From positions 1 through 64,000 of the forward strand of contig JAFULQ010000023.1 in assembly GCA_017473265.1 (NCBI GenBank): 64,000 bases of DNA, given 5' to 3'. Below, in pieces: positions 46,358 through 55,851 of this stretch (the stretch's first letter is position 1; each line of letters opens with the position of its first letter). A program made the position numbers and the translations under genes. The DNA comes from Erysipelotrichaceae bacterium (GTDB taxonomy: Bacteria; Bacillota_I; Bacilli_A; Erysipelotrichales; Erysipelotrichaceae). The notes beneath the pieces were generated by a model. It saw only the letters and a list, made by a program, of their open reading frames with translations. It searched no databases and was not told the origin of the DNA.

Positions 46358-47761
46358 ATGAAAACAGAAATCAAGTTTTATGGTGGACTCAATACCATTG
46401 GCGGTGTTGTTATGTCCCTTATCTATGGTAAAGAACGAATTTTAATGGAAATCGGTACTGCCTTTGATCCAGCCAAGGAAGTTATTGATCCTACAATGAT
46501 AAGACGAAATGAACACTATTTATATGACGAATTAAGTATTGGTAGAGTTCCATTAGTTGAAGGATTATATTCTAGAAAACATTTATTAGACTTTGATTTA
46601 TTAGCAAGCGAAGATTGTGATTTACATACTTCTATCTTTATTACACACCTACATTTAGATCATATGTCATGTATGGGACTTGTGGACGATAAAGTAGATA
46701 TTTATGTAACAGAACCTCTTCAAAGAATTGAACAAGCATTAGAAACCGTTAATAAAGGTGTACCAACATTAAGAACTGTTGGGTACAAAATATTAGATCC
46801 AACAAAAGAATACACAATTGGCGAAATCACCATTAAACCATTTGTACTAAATACGAAAAGCTATCAAGACTTATCCTTCTATGTAAAAACACCGGATATG
46901 AAATTACATTATACTGGTGATGTGGTTTTACATGGTGATTATGTTGAAGCTGTATGGAAAGAAATGGAATACATTAAGAATGAAAAAATTGATGTATTAG
47001 TATGTGAAACTACATCATTAATGGATTCTACTATGGAAATGTTCTATGGTGATAAGGATGCGGAAATTATTGGATATCCTGAATTACCTGAAGGTATGTT
47101 AGATGCCGATATGGTAGATGAAAAACTATTGGCTATTCTAAAAGAAAAAGAAGGATTATGTGTTTTCCATCACTATGAAAGAGAAATGGATGCTGTACAA
47201 ACCTTTATGAATATGGCCAAAGAAACCAATCGTATTATTGCCTATGAACCAGAAACAGCCTATATCATTTGGAAATTCTTCGAAAAACCAATTCATGTCT
47301 ATGTACCTGATTACAAGTATGATGAACCTTGGTTTGAAGAATTATTGAAAAACAATCCAGTTGTAACTAAAGAAGAAATTCATAGAAATCCAAAAGGATA
47401 CTTAATTCAAAATACCTATGAACATATTATGGAATTATTTGATTTACCAAATGCAAATTCTTGTTATCTACATTCTGGAGGAATTCCTTCAGGAGCCTAT
47501 GATCCAAGATATCATAATTTACACAAAATCCTTGGCTTGGCTGGATTTGAACATGTGAACTTCTTTATGAGCAATTACTTTACACATGCGTATCCACCAC
47601 AATTAAAATATTATTGTGATCAAATTGATGCGAAAGTATTAATTCCATGTCATGGTAAAAATCCATATCGCTTAAAAGCAAGCAACGGAAGACAACAGCT
47701 TCTTCCAAAAAAATATCAAACATACGTTTTAGAAAACGATCAATTAGTGGAGGTAGAATAA
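46358..47761 (+). CDS. MBL-fold hydrolase paralogue 1 (RNase J/beta-CASP-like; active-site His missing)
   Basis: 467 residues. The metallo-beta-lactamase fold is shown by FITHLHLDHMS (HxHxDH, about residue 97), LHYTGDV (the bridging Asp) and a C-terminal VLIPCHGKNP resembling the H-x-x-x-P motif of RNase J-type proteins. Compared with the next gene, the segment that should carry the third metal-ligand His reads FVLNTKSYQDLSFYV, with no His, so activity may be weak or lost. Its neighbour starts directly after the stop, and both have the same length, so they look like a tandem duplication that may act as a heteromer. Substrate unknown; RNA is possible but unproved. Confidence 0.82.
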   Translation: MKTEIKFYGGLNTIGGVVMSLIYGKERILMEIGTAFDPAKEVIDPTMIRRNEHYLYDELSIGRVPLVEGLYSRKHLLDFDLLASEDCDLHTSIFITHLHLDHMSCMGLVDDKVDIYVTEPLQRIEQALETVNKGVPTLRTVGYKILDPTKEYTIGEITIKPFVLNTKSYQDLSFYVKTPDMKLHYTGDVVLHGDYVEAVWKEMEYIKNEKIDVLVCETTSLMDSTMEMFYGDKDAEIIGYPELPEGMLDADMVDEKLLAILKEKEGLCVFHHYEREMDAVQTFMNMAKETNRIIAYEPETAYIIWKFFEKPIHVYVPDYKYDEPWFEELLKNNPVVTKEEIHRNPKGYLIQNTYEHIMELFDLPNANSCYLHSGGIPSGAYDPRYHNLHKILGLAGFEHVNFFMSNYFTHAYPPQLKYYCDQIDAKVLIPCHGKNPYRLKASNGRQQLLPKKYQTYVLENDQLVEVE

Positions 47762-49147
47762 ATGAAAACAGAATTACGCGTACATGAAGGCTTAAAAGGT
47801 AGTGGTGTTGTATGTAGTTTAACTTATGATAAACACCGCATCTTATTTGACTTTGGAGCGCCATTTAGACCGGATTTAAATGCTTATGATGGTTATGTAT
47901 TACATAGAGAAAAAAGTGCTTTACTAGACGCATTACGTTTAAAAGAAACACCACCAGTAGATGGTATTTATAACAAAAAAGATTTAACATTATTTGATGG
48001 TTCTATTTACCAAAATATTCAACCATATGAAGAATCAGATATTACATCATGTGTAATTATTTCACATTTACACTTAGACCACATGGCAAACATTAAATAT
48101 CTACACAAAGATATTCCAGTGTATATGCACAAAAATGGTAAAAAACTATTAGATGTATTAGAAGATATCAACGAAGGAACTTACCATGAAACAGTTGTAG
48201 GTGTAGAATATGAAGAACCATTTATGCATGGTCCATTCAAAATTACACCACACTTCAATGACCATCCTTGCCATGGTTCAACAAGTTATTATATTGAAGC
48301 ACCAGATGGTAAATTCTTATATACAGGAGACATTCGTTTCCATGGTTTATCAAGAGAAAGAGCTTTTGAAGAAATTGAAAAATTAGGACAAAAAGAAATT
48401 GATGTAGCTATCGTAGATGGTACATCTTACTCTCCTTCTAAGTTCATTCATAATCCAGATAAGATTAAAGAATTATCACAACCAAGTAAAGGTATGTTAG
48501 AAGGCATGTTCCTAGAACAAAAAATCTATGATGATATCCGCACACAATTACATGATTATCCACATTTAGGATTATTCAACATCTATCATAGAGATATGCA
48601 ATTAATCAATGCATTAGATACATTAGGAAGAACCGTTGTTTATGAAGTAGAAACAGCTTATGTTATAAACAAGACTTTAGATAAGAAAGTATCTTTCTAT
48701 GTACAAGATGTGAATACAGATGAAGCTATCTTAAATTATGTAAAAGAACATAATGAAGAAGTATCATTTGAAGAATTACATGCACATCCAGAAAAATACT
48801 TTGTACAAGTATCTTATAAGAATATTTTACATGTATTCTCTTTACCAGCAAAAGATGGTATCTATTTCCACTTATTTGGTGATCCATTTGGTAAAGCAGG
48901 ATGCGATAACTTAGCTAAAATCTTAAATATGACAGGCACAAAATATGTTGGTTATTCAAATGTATATTCATTCAACCATGCGTTCCCAAATCATTTAAGT
49001 TGGATGATTCAAACATTAGCTCCAAAGAATGTAGTATGTGTACACTCAAACTGTCCAGAAAAATTAAATGCGATGGGCGCTAATCATGTATTACCTGAAC
49101 AAAATGAACCATATATCTATGAAGATGGTTTATTAATTAAGAAATAA
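47762..49147 (+). CDS. MBL-fold hydrolase paralogue 2 (RNase J/beta-CASP-like)
   Basis: 461 residues, homologous along its whole length to the preceding protein. All metal motifs are present: IISHLHLDHMA, HFNDHPCHGSTSYYIE (His retained), FLYTGDI and VVCVHSNCPE. It should bind two Zn or Mn ions and hydrolyse a phosphodiester or ester. GGAGG lies inside the end of the upstream gene and the ATG abuts its stop codon, so translation is coupled. The downstream terminator closes the operon. Specific function is unknown. Confidence 0.85.
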   Translation: MKTELRVHEGLKGSGVVCSLTYDKHRILFDFGAPFRPDLNAYDGYVLHREKSALLDALRLKETPPVDGIYNKKDLTLFDGSIYQNIQPYEESDITSCVIISHLHLDHMANIKYLHKDIPVYMHKNGKKLLDVLEDINEGTYHETVVGVEYEEPFMHGPFKITPHFNDHPCHGSTSYYIEAPDGKFLYTGDIRFHGLSRERAFEEIEKLGQKEIDVAIVDGTSYSPSKFIHNPDKIKELSQPSKGMLEGMFLEQKIYDDIRTQLHDYPHLGLFNIYHRDMQLINALDTLGRTVVYEVETAYVINKTLDKKVSFYVQDVNTDEAILNYVKEHNEEVSFEELHAHPEKYFVQVSYKNILHVFSLPAKDGIYFHLFGDPFGKAGCDNLAKILNMTGTKYVGYSNVYSFNHAFPNHLSWMIQTLAPKNVVCVHSNCPEKLNAMGANHVLPEQNEPYIYEDGLLIKK

Positions 49148-49171
49148 GAGTTCTCAATTGAGAACTCTTTT
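49146..49171. terminator. Bidirectional terminator after MBL operon
   Basis: AAGAGTTCTC / GAGAACTCTT palindrome with an AATT loop, shared by the convergent membrane-protein gene. Confidence 0.88.
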
Positions 49172-49979
49172 ATTCTTTCATATCTATTTGTTTTGGATTT
49201 TCTAACATGAAGTACTTCTGTTCTTGTATCGGTATTGGTATTTCAAAAATAATTTTAGATATCCACAAGAAGAAAATAATCACTAAAATCGGTATCACAC
49301 AACTAGTCACAATCATAACCGCTACCGATTCAATAAAATTACTTAACATCGTTTCAGCTTTATTGATGGTTGTTGTAATACCATCTTTAATACCAGAAAA
49401 TAAGCCTAATAATCCTTTCTGTTCTTTAGCAGAAGCATCTTCAATCGTTTGTGTGGTTTGTGTAGCCATTTCCAATGTTTCATTTATACTACTTTCATAG
49501 GTAGCTTCAATAATGTTCGTTATCTTTACACTGGTTGGAATAATTAAAGATACAACCATTCCAAATACAAATAATTTACCAGCAATCACTTTCCATAATT
49601 TCTTTTTAGTAAGAATTCCAACTACATATGTTAAACAAGCTCCAGGAACTAAAAAATAACAAGTCGCATATCCCATGATAGTCACTAAATACTTTTCTAA
49701 GAAAATGGCTGTTGTAATCAATAAGAAATAGGTACTTAAATCCGCTAATTCATTCGCAATTGGTGTGGCACCATCACCAGGAATTAACGTAATCGCTGTT
49801 GAAGCCGCTGTACTAGCCGCAGTTAATGCCATAACTGTATCTTGTTTTGCGTCCAATGAAGCAATTGTCTCTGCATGAAATTCTACAGATGTTAATGTTT
49901 TAGAAACCATAAAAACAGACACAAAAGCAATAACTATCGCAATTGTAATCTTTATCCATTCTTTTTTATTTAATTTCAT
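49170..49979 (-). CDS. Integral membrane protein of unknown function
   Basis: 269 residues. Helix 1 (ITIAIVIAFVSVFMVSKTL) is followed by an Ala/Thr-rich outside loop (TAASTAASTAITLIPGDGATPIANELADLSTY), helices near 90-140 and 145-165, an amphipathic coiled region (about 170-220) and a final helix (VAVMIVTSCVIPILVIIFFLWI). I do not recognise the family. The ATG at 49979 is preferred to a GTG at 49988. It may share a transcript with the lipoprotein gene upstream, although a hairpin lies between them. Confidence 0.7.
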   Translation of the reverse strand: MKLNKKEWIKITIAIVIAFVSVFMVSKTLTSVEFHAETIASLDAKQDTVMALTAASTAASTAITLIPGDGATPIANELADLSTYFLLITTAIFLEKYLVTIMGYATCYFLVPGACLTYVVGILTKKKLWKVIAGKLFVFGMVVSLIIPTSVKITNIIEATYESSINETLEMATQTTQTIEDASAKEQKGLLGLFSGIKDGITTTINKAETMLSNFIESVAVMIVTSCVIPILVIIFFLWISKIIFEIPIPIQEQKYFMLENPKQIDMKE

Positions 49980-50032
49980 AAATATCACATCCTATCTTAA
50001 TTAAAGTTTACATCATGCAATAAAAAAAGAAA

Positions 50033-50052
50033 ACAAGAATTACTTCTTGTTC
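50033..50052 (-). terminator. Terminator of small lipoprotein gene
   Basis: AACAAGAA / TTCTTGTT stem with a 4-nt loop over the stop codon, then TTTTTTT within the next bases on the minus strand. Confidence 0.8.
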
Positions 50053-50444
50053 TCATAAACCTCTTTTATATAATTATAAACTCCATCATCATATTTCACA
50101 TAGTTTCTAAATGCTAATCCATCTGGTTCCTCTTCATTATCAGAAATCATACCATAGCCATTAGAATCCACACTAAAACTATAAGTTACATCATATAAGG
50201 TAAATATTACATCTAGGCGTTGATTCAAATTGATTAAATCTACATGACTTTGATATTCATCTTCCGTTACAACCACATGATCTTGAAGATTATCTACTAC
50301 ATTTTGTATGATGTCATCATCTGTTATTTCATCTCTAACAGAGTCAAACATACGATAGACATTAATGATAGATGGATATTCCTTCTTCTCAAATGAACAT
50401 CCCACAAGTAAGAATAAACACAAAACAATTATCAATTTTTTCAT
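50040..50444 (-). CDS. Small lipoprotein of unknown function
   Basis: 134 residues. The signal peptide MKKLIIVLCLFLLVGCS ends in a lipobox (LVGC), so the mature protein is anchored by lipid to the outer face of the membrane. The rest is acidic (DEITDDDIIQ, EDEYQS, DNEEEPD) with no recognised domain. AAGGTG precedes the ATG at 50444. Confidence 0.78.
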   Translation of the reverse strand: MKKLIIVLCLFLLVGCSFEKKEYPSIINVYRMFDSVRDEITDDDIIQNVVDNLQDHVVVTEDEYQSHVDLINLNQRLDVIFTLYDVTYSFSVDSNGYGMISDNEEEPDGLAFRNYVKYDDGVYNYIKEVYENKK

Positions 50445-50497
50445 ATGTATCACCTTACTTATAGTATACTACAAAAAAGATAACAGGTAATTACCTG

Positions 50498-51931
50498 CTA
50501 TCTACTTTTTCTAATAATTGTTTTATAAAAATCTACACCCATTGGTAATGCACCTTGGTAAATGTTTTCATTTAAGCCATGGATAGAACCATATTGTTGT
50601 TGATCAATATACAAAGGCGCAAAACGAATACAGTTTTCAGATACAATACTATAGAATTTCGCATCTGTTCCACCTGTCATAACATATGGACATACACCAA
50701 TACCTGGATATACTTCATTGATCGTTTCTTCTACCATTTTAAAGACATCACCCTTAAAATCAACAATTGGACAAGGTTCATCTTGGCAAATTACTTCAGA
50801 TTCTAAATCATATTTCTTCGCAATATCACTAATAATACGAATACTTTCCTTATTATCTTGATGATGAATAAAACGCATATTCGCTACTACAGAAGCTTCT
50901 TGTGGTAAGACATTTGAACCATCTGCCCCTTTAGCCATCGTAAATGCACATGTTGTTCTAAGCATTGCAGCAGCCGCAGAACTTACTGCAGGTAATAGTT
51001 TTACAATTAAACCTTTAAATAACCAAGTATTCGCAAATAAGAATTTCATACCAAAATTCATATTTGGCGCCATACGTGTAAACATTTCTTTAACAACTGG
51101 TGTAAATTCGGATCTAAATGGATAATGTTTTTCAACATCCACCATAAACTTACCTAAACGTACAAGTGGTGAATTATTCTTAGGAGCTGAAGCATGTCCT
51201 CCATTACTTTTCGCAATAAATTTCACATCTCCATATCCCTTTTCAACAATACCAACCATACCATAAGTACCCTTAACACCACCAACTGGTTCTTCAATAA
51301 TCATGCCACCTTCATCAAGCAATAATTTAATTTTCACTCCTTGATCTTTTAGATATTGAGCCGTCATCGGTGCACCATCACCACTAATTTCTTCAGTACA
51401 ACTACTAGCAATATATACATCTTGATTTGGAATGTAACCTTCTTTTATTAACTCTTCTAAAGCCGTAAAGATACAGAATAAACTTGCTTTGGTATCAACC
51501 GTTCCTCTACCCCAAACTCTACCTAATTCATCAATATCTCCACTAAAAGGTTCATGTTCCCAAGTACCATTAGCCTCAACAACATCTTGATGACTCATTA
51601 ACAAAATTGGCTCTTTATCACTTTTACCAGTCCATTTATATAATAGACTGCCATCAAATACATGTTTTTCACAAGTTTGGTGCACATTAGGGAATAATTC
51701 TTCTAATGTTTTGTGGAACTCTAAAAACTTAGTTTTATCTGTTTCACTTCTTGAAGAAATGGTTTCACATTGAATCATTTTCGCTAATTGCTTACCATAT
51801 TCTACTGAACGTTCACTTGTATCTAAAGTTACTTTCGCTTCTTTTGCACTTGTTGGCTTTAATAGTAATGCTTTAACCAAAGCAATAACTAATAATCCAA
51901 CAATAATTCCTAATACATATACTATAATCAT
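50498..51931 (-). CDS. Membrane-tethered M20-family peptidase
   Basis: 477 residues. An N-terminal transmembrane helix (YVLGIIVGLLVIALVKALLL) precedes an M20 peptidase. The metal and catalytic motifs are LLMSHQDVV (His, Asp), WGRGTVDTKAS (Asp, metal), SCTEEISG (catalytic Glu pair), LLLDEGG and the C-terminal SIHGLNE (His). The dimerisation-domain His is in KSNGGHASAPKN. It should remove amino acids from peptides or N-acyl amino acids. AGGAGG precedes the start. It lies eight bases after a membrane-protein gene in a three-gene cluster with DUF5058, suggesting it acts on material moved by those proteins. Confidence 0.92.
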   Translation of the reverse strand: MIIVYVLGIIVGLLVIALVKALLLKPTSAKEAKVTLDTSERSVEYGKQLAKMIQCETISSRSETDKTKFLEFHKTLEELFPNVHQTCEKHVFDGSLLYKWTGKSDKEPILLMSHQDVVEANGTWEHEPFSGDIDELGRVWGRGTVDTKASLFCIFTALEELIKEGYIPNQDVYIASSCTEEISGDGAPMTAQYLKDQGVKIKLLLDEGGMIIEEPVGGVKGTYGMVGIVEKGYGDVKFIAKSNGGHASAPKNNSPLVRLGKFMVDVEKHYPFRSEFTPVVKEMFTRMAPNMNFGMKFLFANTWLFKGLIVKLLPAVSSAAAAMLRTTCAFTMAKGADGSNVLPQEASVVANMRFIHHQDNKESIRIISDIAKKYDLESEVICQDEPCPIVDFKGDVFKMVEETINEVYPGIGVCPYVMTGGTDAKFYSIVSENCIRFAPLYIDQQQYGSIHGLNENIYQGALPMGVDFYKTIIRKSR

Positions 51932-51939
51932 AAAACCTC

Positions 51940-52614
51940 CTATAGTTTATTCTTCTTAAACAAATAGAATCCAATACCAAGTGCTAAAGCACCACTTGGA
52001 ATCATTAAAATACTTGTTTGATTAATCATACTTGGTACAAAAATACACAATGCACTCATTAATAATAATGGAATAGCCGCAATCTTTGGACTCTTTAAGA
52101 AATGTTTAATACCTAAAGCACCAAATAAAGCAGGTACTACATTATTAAATGCTGGCAATAACGCTTCATTTTGTAATACTGGTTGTAAAGGTACTAACAA
52201 AATCACACCAGCTACAATAACTAATGTTGTGATAATTGCACTTGTCGCAACAGAAATTGTAGAAATAATTTCATGTTCAGGTGTACCTGTTTCTGTTTGG
52301 GCAATATCTTTTGCATTCATTACACATGGAATCTTCATATTTGTAACATTCCCAGTAATAAATGATAAATAACTACCACCAACGCCTAACATAGGACTAT
52401 AAACTAAGAATTCTACAATTGCAACTGGAATATAAATAATTCCTACTTTCGCAAAGCCTGCTAAGAAACCTTTAAAATCAATACTTGCATCATTTAACAT
52501 TGCAATAATAAATGGTACTGCAATTAATAATACAGCTCCTAAAATCAGTGTAATACGACCAATACGATGCAATCCATCATTAAACTCTTTTAAAAACTTT
52601 TCCTTATCGTTCAT
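51940..52614 (-). CDS. Membrane protein partner of DUF5058
   Basis: 224 residues with about six hydrophobic segments. The central stretch (YLSFITGNVTNMKIPCVMNAKDIAQTETGTPEHEIISTISVATSAI) holds conserved-looking polar residues within the membrane region (GNVTN, PC, ETGT), as in transporter half-repeats. It follows the DUF5058 gene by 11 bases. The two may be the halves of one small-molecule transporter; the substrate is inferred to be related to the M20 peptidase product or substrate. The family has no firm function known to me. Confidence 0.72.
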   Translation of the reverse strand: MNDKEKFLKEFNDGLHRIGRITLILGAVLLIAVPFIIAMLNDASIDFKGFLAGFAKVGIIYIPVAIVEFLVYSPMLGVGGSYLSFITGNVTNMKIPCVMNAKDIAQTETGTPEHEIISTISVATSAIITTLVIVAGVILLVPLQPVLQNEALLPAFNNVVPALFGALGIKHFLKSPKIAAIPLLLMSALCIFVPSMINQTSILMIPSGALALGIGFYLFKKNKL

Positions 52615-52625
52615 AATTACACCTC

Positions 52626-53372
52626 CTATACTAACATATTCACAATCACTGCCGCACTCATAGCGATTAACATACTAGCTGCTAATGAGAAATTCTCTAA
52701 TGAAGCCATCTTTTTCTTTTGCACAAAATATTCAAAAATACTCATGGCAATTGCAGAAATACCCGCCACAAATAACGGCATCCAATCACTTCCTCCACCT
52801 GGGAAGACTTTACCAATATACGCACCAATATACGCTGCACACAACCCTACAAACATTGCAGTTGTCGCATGTGCACCAAATCCTGGTTTACCACTAGCCT
52901 CTTTTTTAGGCTTACTTTGTAATTTATTCATATATCCCTTTAAGAAGAAAATACAGCAGAATACACCACCTAAAATACCCATGGTCATAACTAACGCAAT
53001 GGTCACAAACGCATTCATATCCAATTGTGATACATTTAATCCACTCAATCCAATGCTTTGTGCCGCAATTTCAGCTACATTTAATTCATATTGTAAAGCC
53101 CCAATGACGGATAAACGCAACCAAGAAAAAGGAACTCCCAAAGTACCACTTAAAGCAATAACCCCTAACAAAATACTAATCGATGGTAATAAGGTAAACG
53201 TAGCACTTGATAAGATGGTTTTCTTTAATAGCTTTTCATCCATTCCAATTTGTAATCCCGCTTTATAACTTTTTACCAAAAAGACTATACACATAATGGT
53301 AATAAACGTTAATACCAAAGCAACAATTGCATAAAACACCCCAGAATTTACTGCATTTATATATTGATTCAT
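52626..53372 (-). CDS. DUF5058 family membrane protein
   Basis: 248 residues with six to seven hydrophobic segments. The N terminus (AVNSGVFYAIVALVLTFITIMCIVFLVKSYKAGLQIGM), TILSSATFTLLPSISILLGVIAL, LGVPFSWLRLSVIGALQYEL and the C-terminal FVGLCAAYIGAYIG segments match the DUF5058 pattern. Function unproved; probably half of a transporter with the following gene. AAAGGAGG precedes the ATG. A liv operon lies upstream, with a terminator between. Confidence 0.78.
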   Translation of the reverse strand: MNQYINAVNSGVFYAIVALVLTFITIMCIVFLVKSYKAGLQIGMDEKLLKKTILSSATFTLLPSISILLGVIALSGTLGVPFSWLRLSVIGALQYELNVAEIAAQSIGLSGLNVSQLDMNAFVTIALVMTMGILGGVFCCIFFLKGYMNKLQSKPKKEASGKPGFGAHATTAMFVGLCAAYIGAYIGKVFPGGGSDWMPLFVAGISAIAMSIFEYFVQKKKMASLENFSLAASMLIAMSAAVIVNMLV

Positions 53373-53396
53373 ACATACCCTCCTTTTAAATATGAA

Positions 53397-53415
53397 AAGG
53401 TGGACTTAGCCACCT
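53397..53415 (-). terminator. Terminator of livJHMGF operon
   Basis: AGGTGG / CCACCT stem with a 6-nt loop over the livF stop, then TTTTC on the minus strand. It is short, so it may be leaky. Confidence 0.65.
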
Positions 53416-54110
53416 AGATAAGCTTTCTTAACTTCTTCACTTTGTGATAATTGTTCACCAGTACCAGATAATACAATCTTACCTGTTTCCATTACATAGC
53501 CACGATCCGCTATCGATAATGCCATACGAGCATTTTGTTCGATTAACAAAATTGTAGTACCAGTCGCATTAATATCTTTAATAATATCAAAGATTTGTTG
53601 AACCAAAATAGGAGCTAACCCCATAGAAGGTTCATCTAATAACAATAACTTAGGTCTAGCCATTAATGCTCTACCCATAGCTAACATTTGTTGTTCACCA
53701 CCACTTAAAGTAGACGCATCTTGACGTAAACGTTCTTTAAGAATTGGAAAACGTTTATAAACACTTTCCAAATCTTGTTGAATACCATCTTTATCCTTAC
53801 GCAAATACGCACCCATCAATAAGTTTTCATAAACTGTCATACCAGGGAAAATATGTCTTCCTTCAGGAACTTGTGTAATCCCACTTTTAACAATATACTT
53901 AGAATCTTTCTTAATGATACTATTGTTTAAAAAGACAACATCACCCTTAGTAGGATGTAATAAGCCAGAAATGGTTTTTAACAGTGTGGATTTACCAGCA
54001 CCATTAGAACCAATCAAAGTCACAATTTCTCCTTGTTTTACATTTAATGTAACACCCTTTAAAGCATGAATCGCACCATAGTGCACATGAATATCTTTAA
54101 CTTCTAACAT
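53406..54110 (-). CDS. livF: Branched-chain amino-acid ABC transporter ATPase
   Basis: 234 residues. Walker A is GSNGAGKST, the signature is LSGGEQQML, Walker B is LLLLDEPSMGLAP and the family-specific VLIEQN is present. The C terminus (SEEVKKAYLGG) is that of LivF. It energises uptake of leucine, isoleucine and valine with LivG. Its first seven bases overlap the end of livG. Confidence 0.95.
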   Translation of the reverse strand: MLEVKDIHVHYGAIHALKGVTLNVKQGEIVTLIGSNGAGKSTLLKTISGLLHPTKGDVVFLNNSIIKKDSKYIVKSGITQVPEGRHIFPGMTVYENLLMGAYLRKDKDGIQQDLESVYKRFPILKERLRQDASTLSGGEQQMLAMGRALMARPKLLLLDEPSMGLAPILVQQIFDIIKDINATGTTILLIEQNARMALSIADRGYVMETGKIVLSGTGEQLSQSEEVKKAYLGG

Positions 54111-54886
54111 TCTGCACCCTCCCCTAGATACGCTTCAATTACGCGTGGATTATTACGAATTTCTTCTGGATTTCCACTCGCAATACACTTACCATAGTCT
54201 AACACATAAATGCGTTCACATAAACTCATAACTAATGACATATCATGTTCAATTAAAATAATTGTCAAACCAAATTGTTTTTGTAAACGACGAATTAATA
54301 CTGTTAAATCCTTTGTTTCCTGTGGATTCATACCAGCAGCAGGTTCATCTAAGAATAAGATCTTAGGTTCAGTAGCCAATGCTCTAGCAATCTCCAAACG
54401 TCTTTGTTCACCATAAGGTAAGTTCTTCGCTAATTCATTTCCTTTTTCAGTTAAATGAACAACTTCTAATAAATCCCAAGCCAATTTATCAATCTTAGCT
54501 TCTTCTTCATAATATTTAGGTAAACGTAAAATTGCAGTTAAAGCACCATATTTAATATTCTTACTCATCGCAATTTTTACATTATCCAATACTGTTAAAT
54601 TCTTAAACAAACGAATATTTTGGAATGTACGAGCCATACCCAATTTGGTAATTGCATATGGAGCCATCCCACCAATACTTTTCATTTTTCCATTAACATT
54701 TAGTTCAATTGTTCCAGCACTTGGTTCATAAACACCCGTTAATAAGTTAAATAATGTTGTTTTACCAGCACCATTAGGTCCAATTAAACCAATCAACTCA
54801 TTTTCATTAATTTCCAAACTCACATCACTAACAGCAGCCAAGCCACCAAAGATACGAGTTAAATTATTTGCTTGTAATAAACTCAT
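54104..54886 (-). CDS. livG: Branched-chain amino-acid ABC transporter ATPase
   Basis: 260 residues. Walker A is GPNGAGKTT, the signature LPYGEQRRL, Walker B ILFLDEPAAGMNP and the end NNPRVIEAYLGEG typical of LivG, with the longer insertion (KNIKYGALTAILRLPKYYEEE) between. It works as the second ATPase with LivF. Four bases overlap livM (ATGA). Confidence 0.95.
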   Translation of the reverse strand: MSLLQANNLTRIFGGLAAVSDVSLEINENELIGLIGPNGAGKTTLFNLLTGVYEPSAGTIELNVNGKMKSIGGMAPYAITKLGMARTFQNIRLFKNLTVLDNVKIAMSKNIKYGALTAILRLPKYYEEEAKIDKLAWDLLEVVHLTEKGNELAKNLPYGEQRRLEIARALATEPKILFLDEPAAGMNPQETKDLTVLIRRLQKQFGLTIILIEHDMSLVMSLCERIYVLDYGKCIASGNPEEIRNNPRVIEAYLGEGAEC

Positions 54887-55848
54887 TTGCTAGCCCCCTT
54901 ACTCGTTAGTTTCTTATATAAGGCACTATAAGAGAATTCTTTTGTACCAAGTAATCCACCAGGTCTAAAAATCATAATACATACTAATGCCAAACCATAC
55001 ACAATCATACGAATATCAGAGAATGATTGTAAGAAAATATTAATAAAACCAATTACGATAGCCGCAATTACACTTCCAGTAATACTTCCCATACCACCAA
55101 ATACCACTAATACCAAAATTTCAATCGATTTATTGAATGTAAACATATCTGGCTTAATTACATAATAACAACCAGCATATAATGATCCAGCAACACTTGC
55201 GAATACAGCACCCAATACAAACGCCATAATCTTATACTTTGTAGTATTGATACCCATCGCTTCAGCAGCCACTTCATCTTCACGAATCGCTAAACAAGCA
55301 CGACCTGGAGCGGAACGTCCAAAGTTCAAAATAACAACCAAAGTAAGTACAACCATTATATAAATCAATGGCCAATCCACTACTTTTTGTAAAACCATAC
55401 CAGCAGCACCATTGGTAATATTCATATTTAAAATAACAATACGAATAATTTCACCAAATCCCAAAGTAGCGATTGCTAAATAGTCACCACGCAAACGTAA
55501 TGTAGGACCAGCAACCAATAAACCAACAACCACACTAATTAAGATACCAATCAACATTCCCAATAACACACCACCAACGCTACTAGAAACATTTTTCATA
55601 ACAACACCAGCCGCATAAGCTCCAATACACATAAAGCCCGCATGCCCCAAAGAGAATTGTCCAGTTAAACCAATAATTAAATTTAAACTAACAGCTAAAA
55701 TAATATTGATACCAATACCCATTAACACTGTTAAATATACTTGATTAATAACACCCGCTGCAATTAAACCAAAAAGCAATCCAAAGATAACTAGAATCGT
55801 AGCCAACCAAAAGGCATTATATTTATTAAAAATTCCACGCTCTTTCAT
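54883..55848 (-). CDS. livM: Branched-chain amino-acid ABC transporter permease
   Basis: 321 residues with about ten hydrophobic segments. SLNLIIGLTGQFSLGHAGFMCIGAYAAG and the loop TLRLRGDYLAIATLGFGEIIRI, followed by GGMGSITGSVIAA, are diagnostic for LivM. AAGGTG precedes the ATG, three bases after the livH stop. Confidence 0.95.
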   Translation of the reverse strand: MKERGIFNKYNAFWLATILVIFGLLFGLIAAGVINQVYLTVLMGIGINIILAVSLNLIIGLTGQFSLGHAGFMCIGAYAAGVVMKNVSSSVGGVLLGMLIGILISVVVGLLVAGPTLRLRGDYLAIATLGFGEIIRIVILNMNITNGAAGMVLQKVVDWPLIYIMVVLTLVVILNFGRSAPGRACLAIREDEVAAEAMGINTTKYKIMAFVLGAVFASVAGSLYAGCYYVIKPDMFTFNKSIEILVLVVFGGMGSITGSVIAAIVIGFINIFLQSFSDIRMIVYGLALVCIMIFRPGGLLGTKEFSYSALYKKLTSKGASK

Positions 55849-55851
55849 AAA

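Noticed and set aside
47580-47864. 94-codon minus-strand frame across the junction of the two MBL genes
   Set aside because: Antisense shadow; both plus-strand genes have full motifs and ribosome sites here.
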